Assembly: GCA_029721515.1 (NCBI GenBank)
Contig: CM056552.1
Coordinates: forward strand, 15,664,001-15,728,000
Length of the DNA: 64,000 nt
From: Synanceia verrucosa
Taxonomy: Eukaryota > Chordata > Actinopteri > Perciformes > Synanceiidae
Reading direction: 5' to 3'
Numbering within the stretch: the first letter of the stretch is position 1; every line of letters begins with the position of its first letter. Under the pieces are notes generated by a model, which saw nothing but the letters and a program-made list of their open reading frames with translations, did no database searches and had not been told where the DNA came from. Below are positions 12,142 to 26,212 of the stretch, one piece after another. The position numbers were made by a program, and so were the translations under genes.

Positions 12142-15108
12142 ATTTTTATAATATGGGATCTTTAAAATTGAGAGTGTTGAGAATTCACTACAGCAAAAGG
12201 ACTTCTGTATTATCTTACACAACACACGATTCCAGCAAATGGAACAACGGGTTCACAACAAGCCGCTTGTCTTTCTGAAAAAAACCCCTGATTATACAAA
12301 ACTGGAGGACAAATGCTGGAGTACACACTCGCTCACATCTGCCAGAATGTGTAATAGTTATTTGATTGGGTCATGTTGACAGATTGACCCTTTAATGATA
12401 AACAGATGGACATCACCTCTATGCTCTGCGGGAGGCGGCAGACCGCAGGGCCCTGACTTCCTCTGCAGGCCCTTAATAGAGAACACAGCTTGGGTCAAAC
12501 AAATAAACATGCGGCTGGCGACGCAATCAAACCTCCCAAGTTTATCATTTGTGGGCTTTTTTTTTTTTTTTTTTTTACCGTAAACGGACGGAATGAACAA
12601 AATGTTTTTCTGACCTGTAACCCTCTGAGTCAAAAACTTGATAAGACACTAGTCAGTTTTTTTTTTTTTTTTTTAGAAAAAGGACCAGTTCAACAAGTTC
12701 TCAGTTTCTGCTGAGATGACAGACATTCACTTACTGTGAGAAACATAATAAAATAATAATAAAATACAGTATACACCACTCATAATAGCTAAAACTTAAA
12801 AAAATAATAATAATTTATAAACATAAGAAAACAAAAAGGTAATAATCATCAAAATAAATGCTGGAGCTTATATTTTAAGAATATTTTAACAAATCTCCTT
12901 AAAAACATGCAACAATTCAGTTATTCTTTGATTATCCTTTATTATGTACTCCATGTAAAGTTGTTAATTTTTAAAAGTTTGATCCCAATTCCCCAGAGAG
13001 GGAATCAAAGGGCATGACAAACCACAACAATATTACATTAACATGAATGATATCAAAAGAAGAAAACTACATTTTTTTATTTTTTGTGTTTCATGGTATC
13101 TCAATCTACACTATTTATCTCTATTTAAATCACAACCTGTAGAAACAACAGTTGACAGAATAATTTAAACTCAACTTGTTTGATTTTGTGTGTCTTCCTG
13201 TCTTGTCTTGGACAAGATGAAATGAAAGTTTGAACATTTAGTTTCCTGTCAACTGCGTGAACTCAACCTGCTGATGAAGTCCATGTGAACAGTCAAAAGT
13301 CAAAAGACTTGAATTGAGATTGTTTTGTCAATGAAAACTCTTCAGCTTTAATTCCTTAACTCCTGGTTTTCATTTCTTCCAGCCTTTAAAAGCACTTTAA
13401 CTCTTTAATGCTCTTTGTTTCATACTATCAGCCACACAACCAAACCAGTTAAATCCCACAGAGGCTTAACTTAATGCTGAACAGAGGCAATTAAAGTTTT
13501 ACAGTGCTCTTTAGGAGGAAATGACTTCGGATACGGTGAAATAATATTTATCACCCTATAAACTGTCAATGATGCGTTATTAAGAGCAACTACACCTCAC
13601 AACTTTTACAAGAAACTTTTACCAGCAGCTAAAAGTCTTAATTTTCTCCTGATTATCAAATGGTGAAGCCTACATGTGAAACTACATCTTGTTTTTCAAC
13701 TTTATGTCCACAGTTATAAAAAAAAAGAGAGCACAACATGTTACAGCGACAGATCAGAGTCCTCCGACAGGAGACCTTGAGGAGGTGGTTCAGGGAGAAA
13801 TCGATGCGGTTAAATGAAATATAGTAGCAAAAACAGAGTTAGGGGAGACAGAGAGAGAGAGGACAAACACACACACATATGTTGATGTGATTACGCAGTG
13901 AGGGGTTATTGATCAGATGGGCGGCCTCATCGATGTGTAATAACATCTGAGGAGAGGTCAGTCACTCTGTGGCCCCACTGGCTCCCGACAGAGAAATCTG
14001 TTCATACAACCATTTTATACAGTTCAAAGTGTCATCAAAGAAAATATTCCCCTCACAGGAAATGGAATAATGTTAAAACAGCCACAAAACTCAACCAAAC
14101 AAAACAAGACAAAAGGAGAAAGAAGGGCAGCGAGGAATACTGTGATGAGAAAGAGGGCAAGCTGCTTTAGTTTGCTTATTATAAGTCGTAAAAGTCATAT
14201 TTCTCAGAGCTCATACAGAGTCTGATCTTGCTGTTTTAGACAGCAAACAAAGACATGAAACTTAAGATGTTTGGAGATGAATCAGGGGTTTTAGTCTTTG
14301 GAGACTCCTAAGAGAGCATTTTAGTCTTGTTAAAAATGTGTAAAGGCTCAGACACACCAACCTAGCTGAACTGTTGTGTCAACCACAAAGTAGCACTGTA
14401 ACGAACCTCAGAGACTCCACCAGTTAGCACATACTTTATTTACCTGACTGATATGTAATAACCCTCCATACAGGTAGCAAGTTGCGGTAGTCTGTGTTTG
14501 TCATCCAAAAATGCTGTAAGAACAGCCATGGGTCTTTGTGCCCAGCTTTTGCTCCCAAACAGATCCATCATCAAACTGTAATAAAATAAACTAAAAGAGA
14601 GCACCCATTACGTACAATACGTACATAGGCCTACAGATTTGCTTCTGTTGTCTTTTTCTTATTGTGGACCAAAGCTGTGCAGCAGCCTGTCTATAATCAT
14701 CAAACATGCTTCTTAAGACGAAAAACATCTTCAGTATCTTTTATACTTTCAATATCCTTGTTTTATTGAATCTTATGTAAAGTTTAATTTAATTTAATCA
14801 ATTTTATTTATTATTATTCACAATGTTTTTGATAAATGTTTGTCATAAAATTTCAAATAAAAAAAAATAAAATTCAAGGTCCTAGTAAATGTTGATATGA
14901 AAAGGAAAGCTTTATTAGCACACTGGTTGTTCACTTGTACCATTTAATCAATATCACCTGCTTCAACAGTATAATACAAATTAGCTTCCATTAGTTGCGG
15001 AAACTTTTATGTATTTCACTTTATGTATTTCACTTTATGTTGGATTTTCCACATTCATAAGGATTCCCACAGCTTTGAGAATCCTCATTTGAGACTCATT
15101 TCTGGGGA
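12142..15108. other. Intergenic, no gene recognised
   Basis: AT-rich sequence with poly-T runs at about 12557-12577 and 12658-12674. No family-like exon is seen. Non-repetitive stretches such as 13730-14010 could hold regulatory sequence, but nothing by eye shows it. Confidence 0.45.
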
Positions 15109-15200
15109 CACTCAAGTCAAGCCAAGTTTATTTTTAGAGCACCTTGAAGACAACAGCAGTCCATCAAAGTATTGTACAAAGGATACATACAAAATTAATG
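15109..15200. repeat. Short dispersed-repeat fragment
   Basis: The sequence 'CAAGCCAAGTTTATTTTTAG' followed by 'AGCACC...AAAGTATTGTACAAAGG' resembles a widespread teleost 3'-end repeat (AAGTTTATTTNTAGAGCAC type). The boundaries are vague. Confidence 0.35.
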
Positions 15201-15399
15201 GATAGATCTTTTCAAAATCCACCTTTGAAAAGTAGCCCTTCGTCTTGGCTAAAAGACTTATTTTCACTGATCTGCTTATGAACTTTTGAATGGTTGTAAA
15301 AATAAAACTATAAGGTTCATATCGGCAGAGCAGGAGGCGTTCCTGCCAAACAGGATAAAGTCTTGAATTCATTTAGTTTAAGAAAATCTGCACTCAATC

Positions 15400-16565
15400 A
15401 AGAACTTAGCTAATGAACTTAGCTGCAACGTCTGCAAAAAAAAAAAAAAATGGTAAGAAATGTGTTTCTGAAAAACATCCCAAGTGGCAGCATATACAAG
15501 AGAAACAGTATTGGACCCAGGATGGAAACTTGAGGAACTCCACAGGTCAGCGGGGGCCACATTGGAGGAAGTGTGACTTAACTGAACAGAGAACATCTGC
15601 TCTCCCAGGTAGGACCTCAACCAGCAGAGCTTGTGATGCCTACATGGTGCTCAAGATGCTGCAGAAGAATTTTATGGTCAACAGCGTTGAAGGCAGCAGA
15701 CAGGTCTAACAGCATCAGGATGACACAATCACCTGAGTCAGCAGCTAACAGCAAATTGTTAAAAAATTTAGCAGTGCAGTTTCCCTGCTGTGTCTGGGTC
15801 TAAAGACAGACCGAAACTTTTCATGGATGTTGTCCTGGGTTTAAAAAAACTGTACCTGGATATGCACTGCTTTCTCTAAAACATTTGGCATAGTGTCTAA
15901 GGGGCAGTTTGTCGGACACAAATGATGAACTACGTCAGTGAGGGACAAAGGCTCAAACTGGTCAAAAGTAGCAGAGCGCAGAGGGGGAACAATGTGCCTG
16001 GCACCTGTGTGAGCTGGTCTGAACTGGCGCTCAGGGGCAGTTGGTTTATCTGCTGAACATAACAGTGTTGAGGTGAATAGAACAGGAAGATAATCTGAGA
16101 TACACCTGGTAGTACATATTTCATTGACAGAGACGGACAAACCATAAGACAAGATCTAAAATGTGGCCCTTTTCATGGGTCAGGCCAGATATACACTGGA
16201 TAAAATCAAAACAGTTTATCAGATTTAAAATGTCTCTGACCAGAGGTCGGGATTTGCAGCACATATGGATATTAAAATCATTGGAAATTAAAATATGTTC
16301 ATATTTCTTCACGATCCCAGATGGGAAATCAGCAAAGTCATCAATAAAGTCTTTGTTGTATTGTGGTGGATGAGATACAATGATGCAGAGGACGGGGGTG
16401 GCAGCTTCAATTCAAAGAGCTGCAGCTTGAAGCTGGAATAGCTCTTCACCGACTGGAACAAACAACACTGAAGTTCAGTTTTAAACACAAAGGCTACACC
16501 GCTGCCACTGCCCATGTTGCAGGGCAAGCAAAGAACAAACAGTCAGGAGGAAGGAGTTCAGAAAA
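15400..16565 (-). mobile_element. Rex1/CR1-like LINE fragment (endonuclease plus RT start)
   Basis: Reading the minus strand from the right gives an apurinic-endonuclease region: GSGSGVAFVFKTELQCCLFQ, then YEHILISNDFNIHMCCKSRP, FDFIQCISGLTHEKGHILDL and CISDYLPVLF, which ends with the conserved SDxLPV block. Further on (15710-15480) is a reverse transcriptase start, CVILMLLDLSAAFNAVDHKI followed by RSYLGEQMFSVQLSHTSSNV. Frameshifts and stops break it, and the region after the RT start is lost. The endonuclease signature resembles fish Rex1-type elements. The clade name is from memory and tentative. Confidence 0.7.
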
Positions 16566-17842
16566 CAGAGTATAGTCACAGCATGGATCCACATTTCCAT
16601 CACACACAATGTACAGTTCGCAGCTGGTAAAGAAAGAGCACTCATTGAAACATGCATCATCTTTTAATTTGGGCTGTCTTGAGCCTTGCTGTCTGGCGAT
16701 CCAGCGCTGTCACCAAATCCTACACACTTTAAATCAAAAGTAGGCCTACTCATAAAAAGCTGCTTTCACCATGCTATATTATTATAAATGATTTTACTAT
16801 TCTGGTTTTATCACTAATAAATGCACGTAAGAGCATTTACTTTTGCAGTTTGTCAACATAAAAATTGCAACTCTTATGTGTGGGCTGTCTGACCATGTAA
16901 CAGATCAGATCAATGGTTGCTGCCTGTCGTGCCTGTATGAACATCTACGGAAACACAGTAACTCAGACGCGTGTGCTCCCTCCTAGTGGGTTTATAAGGG
17001 TAAGAGAGTGGTGGTACTGTATGTTATCACTGTCACATCCATGCAAAAGAAAGCTGTTGGCACAGGCCAGGTCGACCAGTGCATGTTTTTTAGCTCATTC
17101 ACTCATTTACTTACCACCTCTTTCACCCTTTACTCACACGCACACACACACACACACACACACTAAGGTTGTAAGAGTTCATGGCAGGGTACACAAGGAC
17201 CCCTCTGAACTCAACAAGTTGGCTCCCTTCCAGCGAATATCTCACCTCAGTTACACAGCTCATAACAGAGTTGCCATACCTTCTTACACACACACACACA
17301 CACACACATAAAAATGGTTAATGTACTGCTGTGTTTTCCAAAACAAGTGGGTTAGCCCTGGGCAAGAGTGCTGAGCAGCATTTAAAAACCTCTCTTTTGA
17401 TCAGACTGGATGACCTCGGGGCTTGGTTTCCCTGTGATATCAACATGCACAGCATGGCCTGCGCCCTGGCACCAAAGTCAGACAGATGTTGTAACAAACA
17501 GCGTGAGTGATGAGCTGGTTGAAACCACATTAGACTTCAGAAGCACAAATTGAAATTATAGAACAGAGACATGGAAAAAAAAAACCAAGAGGAGAAAGTC
17601 TGGGAAATACTTCATATTCGGCTGTCAGCTGTTAGAGCATACATATGTCATTCTTTTACATGTCACAAAAATAATGACACATTGTATGTAAGAGTCGGCC
17701 AAGTCATACCAAGCCAATTATAATACAATTAATATTATAAAACAATTCCGCACATAACCCTCCATAAAAAAACACAACTTGTTGCTTTTACTAATGTCTC
17801 TGGAAAGGATGAAATTTTGTTACCTTCAGACAGAGCAAGGCT
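16566..17842. other. Intergenic with CA microsatellites
   Basis: No gene is supported. (CA)n tracts lie at about 17134-17163 and 17285-17309. The H/T-rich and V/C-rich frames here are artefacts of those tracts. Confidence 0.5.
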
Positions 17843-17869
17843 AGCTGGTTCCCTGTTTCCAGTCTTTAT

Positions 17870-19345
17870 GCCTTGAGCCGTCACCTTATCGTGGTGGGGG
17901 GGTTTGTGTATCCCTACAACTCCAGGAGCTGTGTTGTCGGGGGCTTTATTGCCATGGTAGGTCACCCAGGGCAAACAGGTCCTAAGTGAGGGACCAGACA
18001 AAGCACGGCTCAAAAAAACGCCTATGAAGAGATAACAACAATGGAGCACGTTTTCCCTCGCCCGGATGTGGCTAACCGGGGCCTGCCTCTGGGGCCAGAC
18101 CTGGAGGTGAGGCTCGTAGGCAAGCACCTGGTGGCCGGGCTTGCACCCAAGGGGCCCGGTCGGGCACAGTACAATGAGGCAACGAGTTCCCCAATGGGCT
18201 CACCGCCTGTAGGAGGGGCCAAGGGGGTCGGGTGCTGTGTTAGCTAGGTGGCACCCTGAAGGCAGGGACCTTCGCAGTCCAATCCCTGGCTACAGAAGCT
18301 AGCTCTGGGATGTGGAATGTCACTTCTCTGGCTGGGAAAGAGCAAGAGCAAGAGCAAGAGCAAGAGCAAGAGCAAGAGCTGGTGCACAAGGTTGAGAAAT
18401 TTCGACCTAATATAGTCAGGCTCATCTCAATGCACAACTTGGGCTCCAGTACCAGTCCTCTTGAGAGGGATTATACTCTATTCCACTCTGGAGTTACCCC
18501 CGGTGAGAGGCACCAAGCAGATGTGGGCATATTTATTGCCCCCCAGCTCGGTGCCTGTACATTGGGGTTTACCCCTGTAGATGAGAGGGTAGCCTCTCTC
18601 TGTCTTTGGGTGGGGGATGGGTCCTAACTGTTGTTTGTGCTTATGCACCAAACAACATTTCAGAGTAGCCACCCTTTTTGGAGTCCCTGGATGGGGTGCT
18701 GGAGAGTGTCCCTTCTGGGGACCCTCCCCCCCTTTCTACCGTGGGACTCATGTGGGCAATGACTGTGAGACCTGGAGAGGCATGACTGGGAGGAACGCCC
18801 CCACCCCCTCCCAACTGGAACACAAACATAAGGCATACGCATAAGGGTGTCCATATATGCACTTGGCACCAGGACACCCAAGGCCGCATTTCGATGATTG
18901 ACTTTGTGGTCGTGTCACTGGACTTGTGCCTGCATGTCTTGGATGCTCGGGTGAAGTGAGGGGCGGAGCTGTCAACCGATCACCAACTGGTGTGTTTGCT
19001 CCGATGGTGGGGGAATATGACAGTTTGACCTGTCGGACCCAAAAGTGTTGTGAGGGCCTGCTGGGAACATCTGGCAGACTCCCATGTCAGAAGGAACTCC
19101 TACCTGCGGCAGAACTACAACCACATCCCAGGGGAGGCGGAGACTCCGAACGGGCCATGGTCCGTGCCTCCATTGTTGAGGCAGCTTACCGGAGCTGTGG
19201 CCATAAGGTGATCGGTGACTGTCTCGGCGACAATCCCAGAGCCCGTTGGTGAGGGATGCCATCAAGCTGAAAAAGGAGTCCTATCAGGTCTATTTGGCCT
19301 GTGGGACTACTCGGTGGCAGGGCCCCCAGCTGAGACTGATGGGAA
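17870..19345 (+). mobile_element. Non-LTR retrotransposon, 5' portion with endonuclease (copy 2)
   Basis: This is the 5' half of the LINE family also present at 9765. It starts with a 5'UTR-like GC-rich leader (17870-18300), followed by an endonuclease frame: MWNVTSLAGKE (18310), VEKFRPNIVRL, GVTPGERHQADVGIFIAPQL and LGACTLGFTPVDERVASLCL. Broken pieces continue (HVGNDCETWRGMTGRN near 18750, ASIVEAAYRSCGHKVIGDC near 19168). It ends soon after KLKKESY (about 19268) and lacks the RT. An in-frame GAGCAA hexamer array lies inside the endonuclease. A fragment of another repeat (CCCTGTTTCCAGTCTTTATGC, 17849-17869) abuts its 5' end. Confidence 0.75.
18339..18380 (+). repeat. (GAGCAA)n hexanucleotide array in a LINE
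   Basis: About seven tandem GAGCAA units encode alternating Glu-Gln in the endonuclease frame, immediately after AGKE and before LVHKVEKF. Confidence 0.9.
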
Positions 19346-19379
19346 TGTCAGTAGCTTTGCAGATATTTAGTTTAGTGGT

Positions 19380-19682
19380 GAATTTCGTATAATTTATTTA
19401 GTTTATAATTTTGATCTGATGATGCACTGGATAAAAATTTAAAGACTGATCAAATTTATTATGATTGTTTGAACCATTATAAAAGTCTGCACCAAATGTC
19501 ATACCAATCCATTCCCCAGATGCCAAAATATTCCAGTCAAACCCCCAAAATGTGAACGTGCTGGTAGCACTTAAGTCTGTAGTGTACATCCTCTGGACAT
19601 CATAAATGCCTACACCAAATTTTGTGAAAATCCATCCACCTGTCAACAGACAGACGTTGCCACCCATAGAGCCTCTACGTCC
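19380..19682. repeat. Common teleost dispersed repeat (AATCCATCC family)
   Basis: The blocks 'ACCAAATGTCATACCAATCC', 'GTGAAAATCCATCCACCTGT' and 'GTTGCCACCCATAGAGCC' belong to a repeat I recognise as widespread in fish. Related pieces lie at about 22500-22690 and 59830-60060. The type and exact ends are unclear. Confidence 0.45.
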
Positions 19683-22600
19683 ACTGCTAGTGCAGACTCT
19701 GGTCTTGTTGGTGCCCTAACAAACATCTGGAAATGCAAATGCAACCTACATATTCCTGCTATGATACTTAACAGATCAACATTTTATATTCTCACAAGAA
19801 GTTGTGGCCAACATCCTTGGTAAGAATCAGCCACAGACCTGTCAAACTAAACTGAAAGGATAATTTTACTCTTGTGATTTCAGTGTCTGAGCCTCGGTGT
19901 TGAAAAATTCTTTCTAGGTGGTCTGAGCAGTCGGAAACGGGAATAAACATCTACTGCCTACGCAAAGAGCAAGTATGGATACGCTGATTTTTTTCTTTTC
20001 TCTTAGTCTAATAAGCACAATAAATCAGCATCAAGAGTGATCAAAACATGGCTTGTGCAACTCCACAGTGGAAAAAAGCAGTTGTAATAACTTGTTCTAT
20101 TTCATCTTTGCCCACACGTGACCACCTCTCACAACAAAAACACACTCAGTGAGTTTAGTTTGAGCCGACACAGTGTCTCAACACGCTTGTTTTGATGGTT
20201 TTTAACCCCATTTCCAAGTTCCTCTCCCTGTGTTTACTACGTCATTGAGCAATGTGGTTCTGTTCCCAATGAAACCCGATATTGTTACTGTACGCTCAGG
20301 AATGTTTTTCAAGTGGTGGGTTGTGTTCTCTCATTCTTGAAAAGCCTCCTTTGAGGCTCCACTGTTTGCTCACTCTCTCTTTATGAATGAGAAGTAACAC
20401 ATGCCACATGTCATGCAAGAATGAACGCATAACATTTCCTGGAAGTGTGCATAAGAGCTTGTCTCTGCAGCCCAGTGCTCTGGTTACTGTTGTAACAGAT
20501 GTTCATCACTCTGTAGTCAACAGCACTGTTACCCAACACTGAGGTGTTATGCTCCTGTACTTGGTATGCTTTGACAATGTTTCATCTCTTAACACTCACT
20601 CTGAGTAAACATCCATCTCTGCTCTTTTTGGTGAGCAAATGATGGCGAGGATTTCTTCTCTGTGGAAGAGATTCATTTATACGAACACCATGTACAGAGT
20701 ACAAGTTATTCAGCCTCTTGGCTCTGACCTTGTCGTGGCACAAGACCTTGCGAGATTGAATCATGACGATATTTCTCATTTAAGTGAAAAGATGTCTCGC
20801 AAGCCTGGGACAGAAGGAAATCTATCAGACTTTGAGCTATGCAAGCTCAACAGTAGAACACTGACTTTGACTAAATGTTATTTAATGTAATTTTTATGAA
20901 TTATTGTTTGATTTTTATTGTAATCATATTTAATAACTTTTACATTATGACCTGTAGCATCCCCAAATTCAGCTCAGACACATCTCACCTCATGTTGTTA
21001 ATACTAAAACACAAAAAACAAAAAAAGTTCTTCTTGAATTATTTAAGAGGTAGAGTTACACAAACTCTGGTTAATAAAAAATGTGTTCAATGACTGCTTG
21101 TCCAGTCATATATTTTGTTAGTTTTCTTAAAAATAATGTGAAAATATTGTCTCGTCTCGTGAGCTGAGCGTGTCTCATAATTACCCAGTGTGTACGAGCT
21201 GATTTCTCCTTCATCTGATGCATCACTGATAGAGGCAGGTTACTTTCAAAATGTTCACTCAAAAATGTTTAAAGTTTAGATAAGGTATAAGTTAAGATTT
21301 ATATTGTAAATAATGGCTGATTTCCTCAACTTCCAACCCCATTTGCCTGATATTATGTCTCTATTATGCTAATTTCTTTTCTTTCATCATAATGAGGCAA
21401 ATGATTAATCGACTGAGTCACAAAATGTAGTGCTTCATGATTTGTGTACTTTATTAACATTTCAATGAAGCAATAATGTTTTCCTGACCTTTACAGAGTG
21501 CTTGTAGTGCTTCAGTGGAAAAAACATGTTGATTTACAGTTAAAGTCATTTTCTGTCGTCCTCTCCGAGGACTCAGCTACAGAACAGTTTGTGGCACTCA
21601 AATAGGTTCATTGTTTTACTCAGTGGCATTAAGGGCCAGCTGAAGGATGGTTTCTTTGGTCATTCACCACCATGAAGCTGCAAGGAGTCAATCTGAGTTA
21701 AATTTTGTTGTGCAAACCTGCCTCTGTTCTGCCTTGCATGGCCTCCTTTGAATGTCCACCAGCAGGCAGGCTGACAGGATGTCACCCACCACAGAGCTCC
21801 TGTTTATAACGATAAGATAACAGAGACAGGGCGATGAGTTGATAGGGCCATGGGGGTACACTGTATCTGAGGGTCAAAACTTTGACAAATTTACCTGAGG
21901 CTCACGTCAGCTAAGAGGTCAGAGTGTGCCAGAGTATGCCAACGATGTAATCACCGAGTTGATTCAGGGCCATCACAGTGATGGTGACATAACTACTGTT
22001 GAGAAATCAGTGTGTGACATCTATTTTTGATCATTTATATTAATTCTTTCTGCATGTACATGCTTTAAAAACTGCACTGCAAAGTAACCACTGACCTCGT
22101 CAAATACTATTGCACTTGTTGCCCTCCTTTAACCTAGTGGCTTCATGAATCCAAAAAGTAGGCCAGCACATAAAGTAAGACAGCATTTTCAGATAACAAT
22201 ACCTGCTACTTTTGCTCAGATATTCTTTGTTCGCTCAGGTCTCAGAGTCTGAACATATAATCCATATATTTTACACAAAGAAAACGTTGATATTCAAAGC
22301 AAAAGCACAACAAATTTTAACACAACAACATGCATGGGTTTGCCAAATAACAGGCATGTTTACTGTGTTCATAATGTCAGCTTTGCACTGCTAACTTTTG
22401 CTAATTTGCACTAATTGCAGCTGAGGCAGATCCTTGGTTTTGCTTGTATGTGACTGAAAGCATTGGAGAAATTCATGTTTTTGAAAAGCAAATGGATTAT
22501 CAATATAAATACATGTACCAAATGTTATGCCTGTCCATCTGGTGGATGGAGAGATATTTCACTGGATAATTTAAAACTTTCACCCATTGTTGGTGCTTGA

Positions 22601-25600
22601 GGGAATAACCAAACTCAGTAGGATTCCTCCTTTGACTGGCTCTGAACATCTGTGCAAAATGAATGACAATTCATCTAAAAGACCTTTTTGAACCTGACGG
22701 CACAAACATTCTTTGTATTTCCTGTGATATGTGAATTAATGTCAAAGCTAAAAGAGAGTAAACTTGGACCAAAGCTGTTTCCCTAGTGGGGCACCAAAAT
22801 AGTATGCAAATTGAATTAATTTGCGGTGAAATATGACAGTTTGGAGGGCAGACAGGGGCTCCTCAATGTAACAGATTTACAGATATTATTGTAATTGATT
22901 GATTGATTAAGCTGTTGTTTGCTGCAACATTCATTTTGTTGAGGTGATCCTCAGATACGCTGACCTCATTTTCCATGCCGTGCTACCAAGAGTTTTGCAG
23001 GAGTTCACTTGGTTTACATACCTCTGTTAACTGTACTCCCTCAGTGAACTCTGCATGCTCACCAGCAGCAGTTCACCTCAGTCACCCCTTCCTCAACTGA
23101 CTGATATATCTCCAAGAGGAAATGACACCGTGACTGAATCACTGATGCACAACATTTTGAGGGGCAAAACAGCAGCGGCTGTTGTGGGGAAATGTTTTAC
23201 TGTGACACATATTTTTTGACACTACATTAATGACTTTGCTGTTGCCTATTGACATTTCCCCTTTCCAAGGACTTGTGGCCTCACTTCTACACCAACACTT
23301 TCCATTCCTTCAGCTTGTTGCTGTCAGAGATGAGTGAGGGTGGACCTTTTCCATCCAGGGAATCCTGACCCAAATACTGAGGCAGCAGCAGCCTCAGTGT
23401 GTATAGGAGGAGGTCATCAAGTTCACAGAGATCTCCTTCCTTACCAGCTCCAGCTTTTCCCCATCATCTCTATCAATAGGAATGACCTACTTTCAGAGTC
23501 TACAATCTAAAGGCTTTTGTGAAACCCATCAAATAACGAAAACCCTTGTTTGTCAGCATATCAAATCTTTATGTTTCATCATGTTAACACTGGCTCGTTG
23601 TCAAGAATTTTAATGTTCAATCATGGCCACACAGAATGTGCAATGAATCGGGATGCATGAAACACAGCTTATTAAACCTTTTGCCTTGCACTCTTGATGC
23701 TGTTTAGGAAATCAACTCTGTGATAGCCTCGCTGCTGCACGGGCAGTTGGAGTGATGTGGGGTCATAAAGTATGCAGAGAGTGGTGGTGGTGTTGGGATG
23801 ATACTCCTTGCATAACTTTACTCCTGTTGTGAATATTTTCATTCTTAGTGTTAGGGTGGACTATGGGGTAAGGGGGCACCTCGCATTCTAGGTCAGGCGT
23901 TACGTGATGTGAGGATGATGTGACTGTAGCATTTAAAACTCTACTATGGATTCTGACTAATCGCCTCCTCCATGGCCTCTGCATTTTTCCAGGAGCACGG
24001 TGGTCTAGTCATGTATGAATGTGCATCTTTGTGCTAAAGCATTCCTGCGTTTCTCCTTTGCATGTGTCTGAACCCTTTTTTTTTGCACACTGAGCATATC
24101 TCCGCTCCAAACCCAATCTCCGAACTCATTGACCTGTCAGTCAATTTGGACCGTTTGAGTCATCAGGTTTACCATGTCCTGTGTGCTAATGACTGCTGCT
24201 GCCTGAGAAGGTCAGCTGGCCCCCTGTCTCAGTTCGTCATTTATCTCTCTGGCTGCCGATGTCCCAAATACAAAGCTCATGCTGATTTGATGTAAGAAAG
24301 AGATGAAAATTGAGTTGCAACAGTAATCAAGGGAAATGAAAAATGGCATTCAGTCAATGTCAATTTAAACACATCCAGCCAGAGTCAAGAGACACATCTT
24401 CATCTATGCTTTCTTTCGTGCAGACAAGGAGTATAAGGCATTTTGTTCTTGTTGTTTCATATTTTATAAAGCCCCAAGGCAGAGGTGTTGATGCATGTTG
24501 TCTACGTCTAGGTAAGGCTGTATGCATGCATGCATTTAATTATGGTGTCTTTGTTCCCTAAATGAGTACATACAATGTCTTTTGTGTGTATGTTCCCTCA
24601 CCAAACTAGAAGGAAAAATCTCAGTACCATGCAAAACATTTCTGATTTTTCTGTGAAATTCCACAGATGCAATTCCTTCCTAAATAACTTTTCCACATAA
24701 ATTGCCTTAAAAATGTACATGTAATACACATTGAAAAGAACAGAGCTTGTGCTTGAATTTTGGCTGATATTTAACAAGAAAAGAAAAAAGTAGACTTTTA
24801 CTTACACACTCTATACGAGGTCAGAGGGGAGGATGTTGCGTAGGATTATTTGCCCACAAGAGAACATCAAGAGAAAACATGTTTTCATGCCAGCCAGCAG
24901 TGACACTGCCAGCGTTACCTCGAGATAAAGCCAAAGTATTGCTCAACAACCTGCTGCAATAATGGATACTTTCTCTCATTATACACAAAACCGAATATTA
25001 ATGCACCTTTAAATGCTTGTTTCAGTGATATTGAACATGTCTAGTGATATTGGTCAGTACAGCAGTGTACTTCAGTGCTCTTTTTCTTCATGTGGTTGAC
25101 ACTGCAATGTAATAAGGCTATGATAACTTTTCATTGTCTGCTGAGTATATTCTTAATGAATAGACAAACAAATAGAAAATGTCCTCAACCTAAACACACT
25201 CAACAGAAAACATTTTGCTGGTTCTGGGTTTAGAAATGTCAGAAAGAACTGATCCTTAATCAAAACCATCACTGACAAACTCTCTGTCAGTTGTTTGATT
25301 ATTTCAGCTCTTGCACCCTCCATAATATCAATTTACCTCTGTTACACTTTCAGGCCAGAAGAGTGCATTACTGGGAGACAGAATAGATATTTAAAGGGGT
25401 TCTTCTTAGCACAGTTGTATATTTTCTTCCACGGTTCTCCAGAGAGAAGCTTTTTAAAGTCTGTGACCTCTGTGATGTCATCAGGGTTTAGCACAGCTTG
25501 GGCTTTGACAGTTTTCAGCAGACATCCTATCACATACTGGGCACATGAAGTATAAAAGATATGGATATTTATCAGGCAAGAAGGATCTAATGAACAATCG

Positions 25601-26200
25601 CTTTGAGACAATCTGTCATATACGTGCAGGTCCATGCAGGTAACCTCTGTGTTTGACACGTCCTAGGAGCTGTTGCTGTGAAGCGCCTGGTTTGTCTTGC
25701 TCAGTGACACTACAGCCCCTTTCTCAGTGCATGAAAAATCCGGGTCGACCAGCATTTTGATGCGAGTCAAACAACCCTCCAATCAAAGTGGGAGTTTATC
25801 AGCTCAGGTCGACTTGCTATTTACCAGATGACGCTGATGTACCTGCATGTCGCGTTCTGCTTTAGTCACTGAGCAGCCTGTCAGGCTGTCACTGTGAAGC
25901 TCCAGAGCTGCAGATCTGCTCATTCATAAGATCGGTCTTCCTGTTTATCTCCCAGAGACTGATCTCTGAATGACAGAGATTTTATTTAATCAAACAAATC
26001 AAATGTGTAGCAACATCATTTTTTAATGAAAGTGCATATGTGATTTAGTCCTACATCATTCTGGGGAAATCCCACTAATCAGGGAATCCAGTGTGAACTA
26101 CGTGATTGTGTTTATATACAGCTTGTATAGCGATCTGACACACCTTTTTTATTGATCATTGCAGTAGGCATTAGTGCTAGTATTACTATTAGCACTGCAC
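19683..26200. other. Long intergenic region, no gene recognised
   Basis: I found no exon with family similarity on either strand. 22500-22690 is a diverged dispersed-repeat piece (CCAAATGTTATGCCTGTCC..., CTCAGTAGGATTCCTCCTTT). An open frame at 20639-20890 has no homology I recognise. Distal cyp24a1 enhancers could lie here but cannot be called by eye. Confidence 0.4.
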
Positions 26201-26212
26201 TGGGTTTGTACA

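Noticed and set aside
16913..17311. 132-codon plus-strand frame ending in His-Thr repeats
   Set aside because: Most of its length is carried by two CA microsatellites; not a gene.
20639..20890. 83-codon plus-strand frame in the gene desert
   Set aside because: No similarity recognised, no promoter or splice context, and of a length expected by chance.
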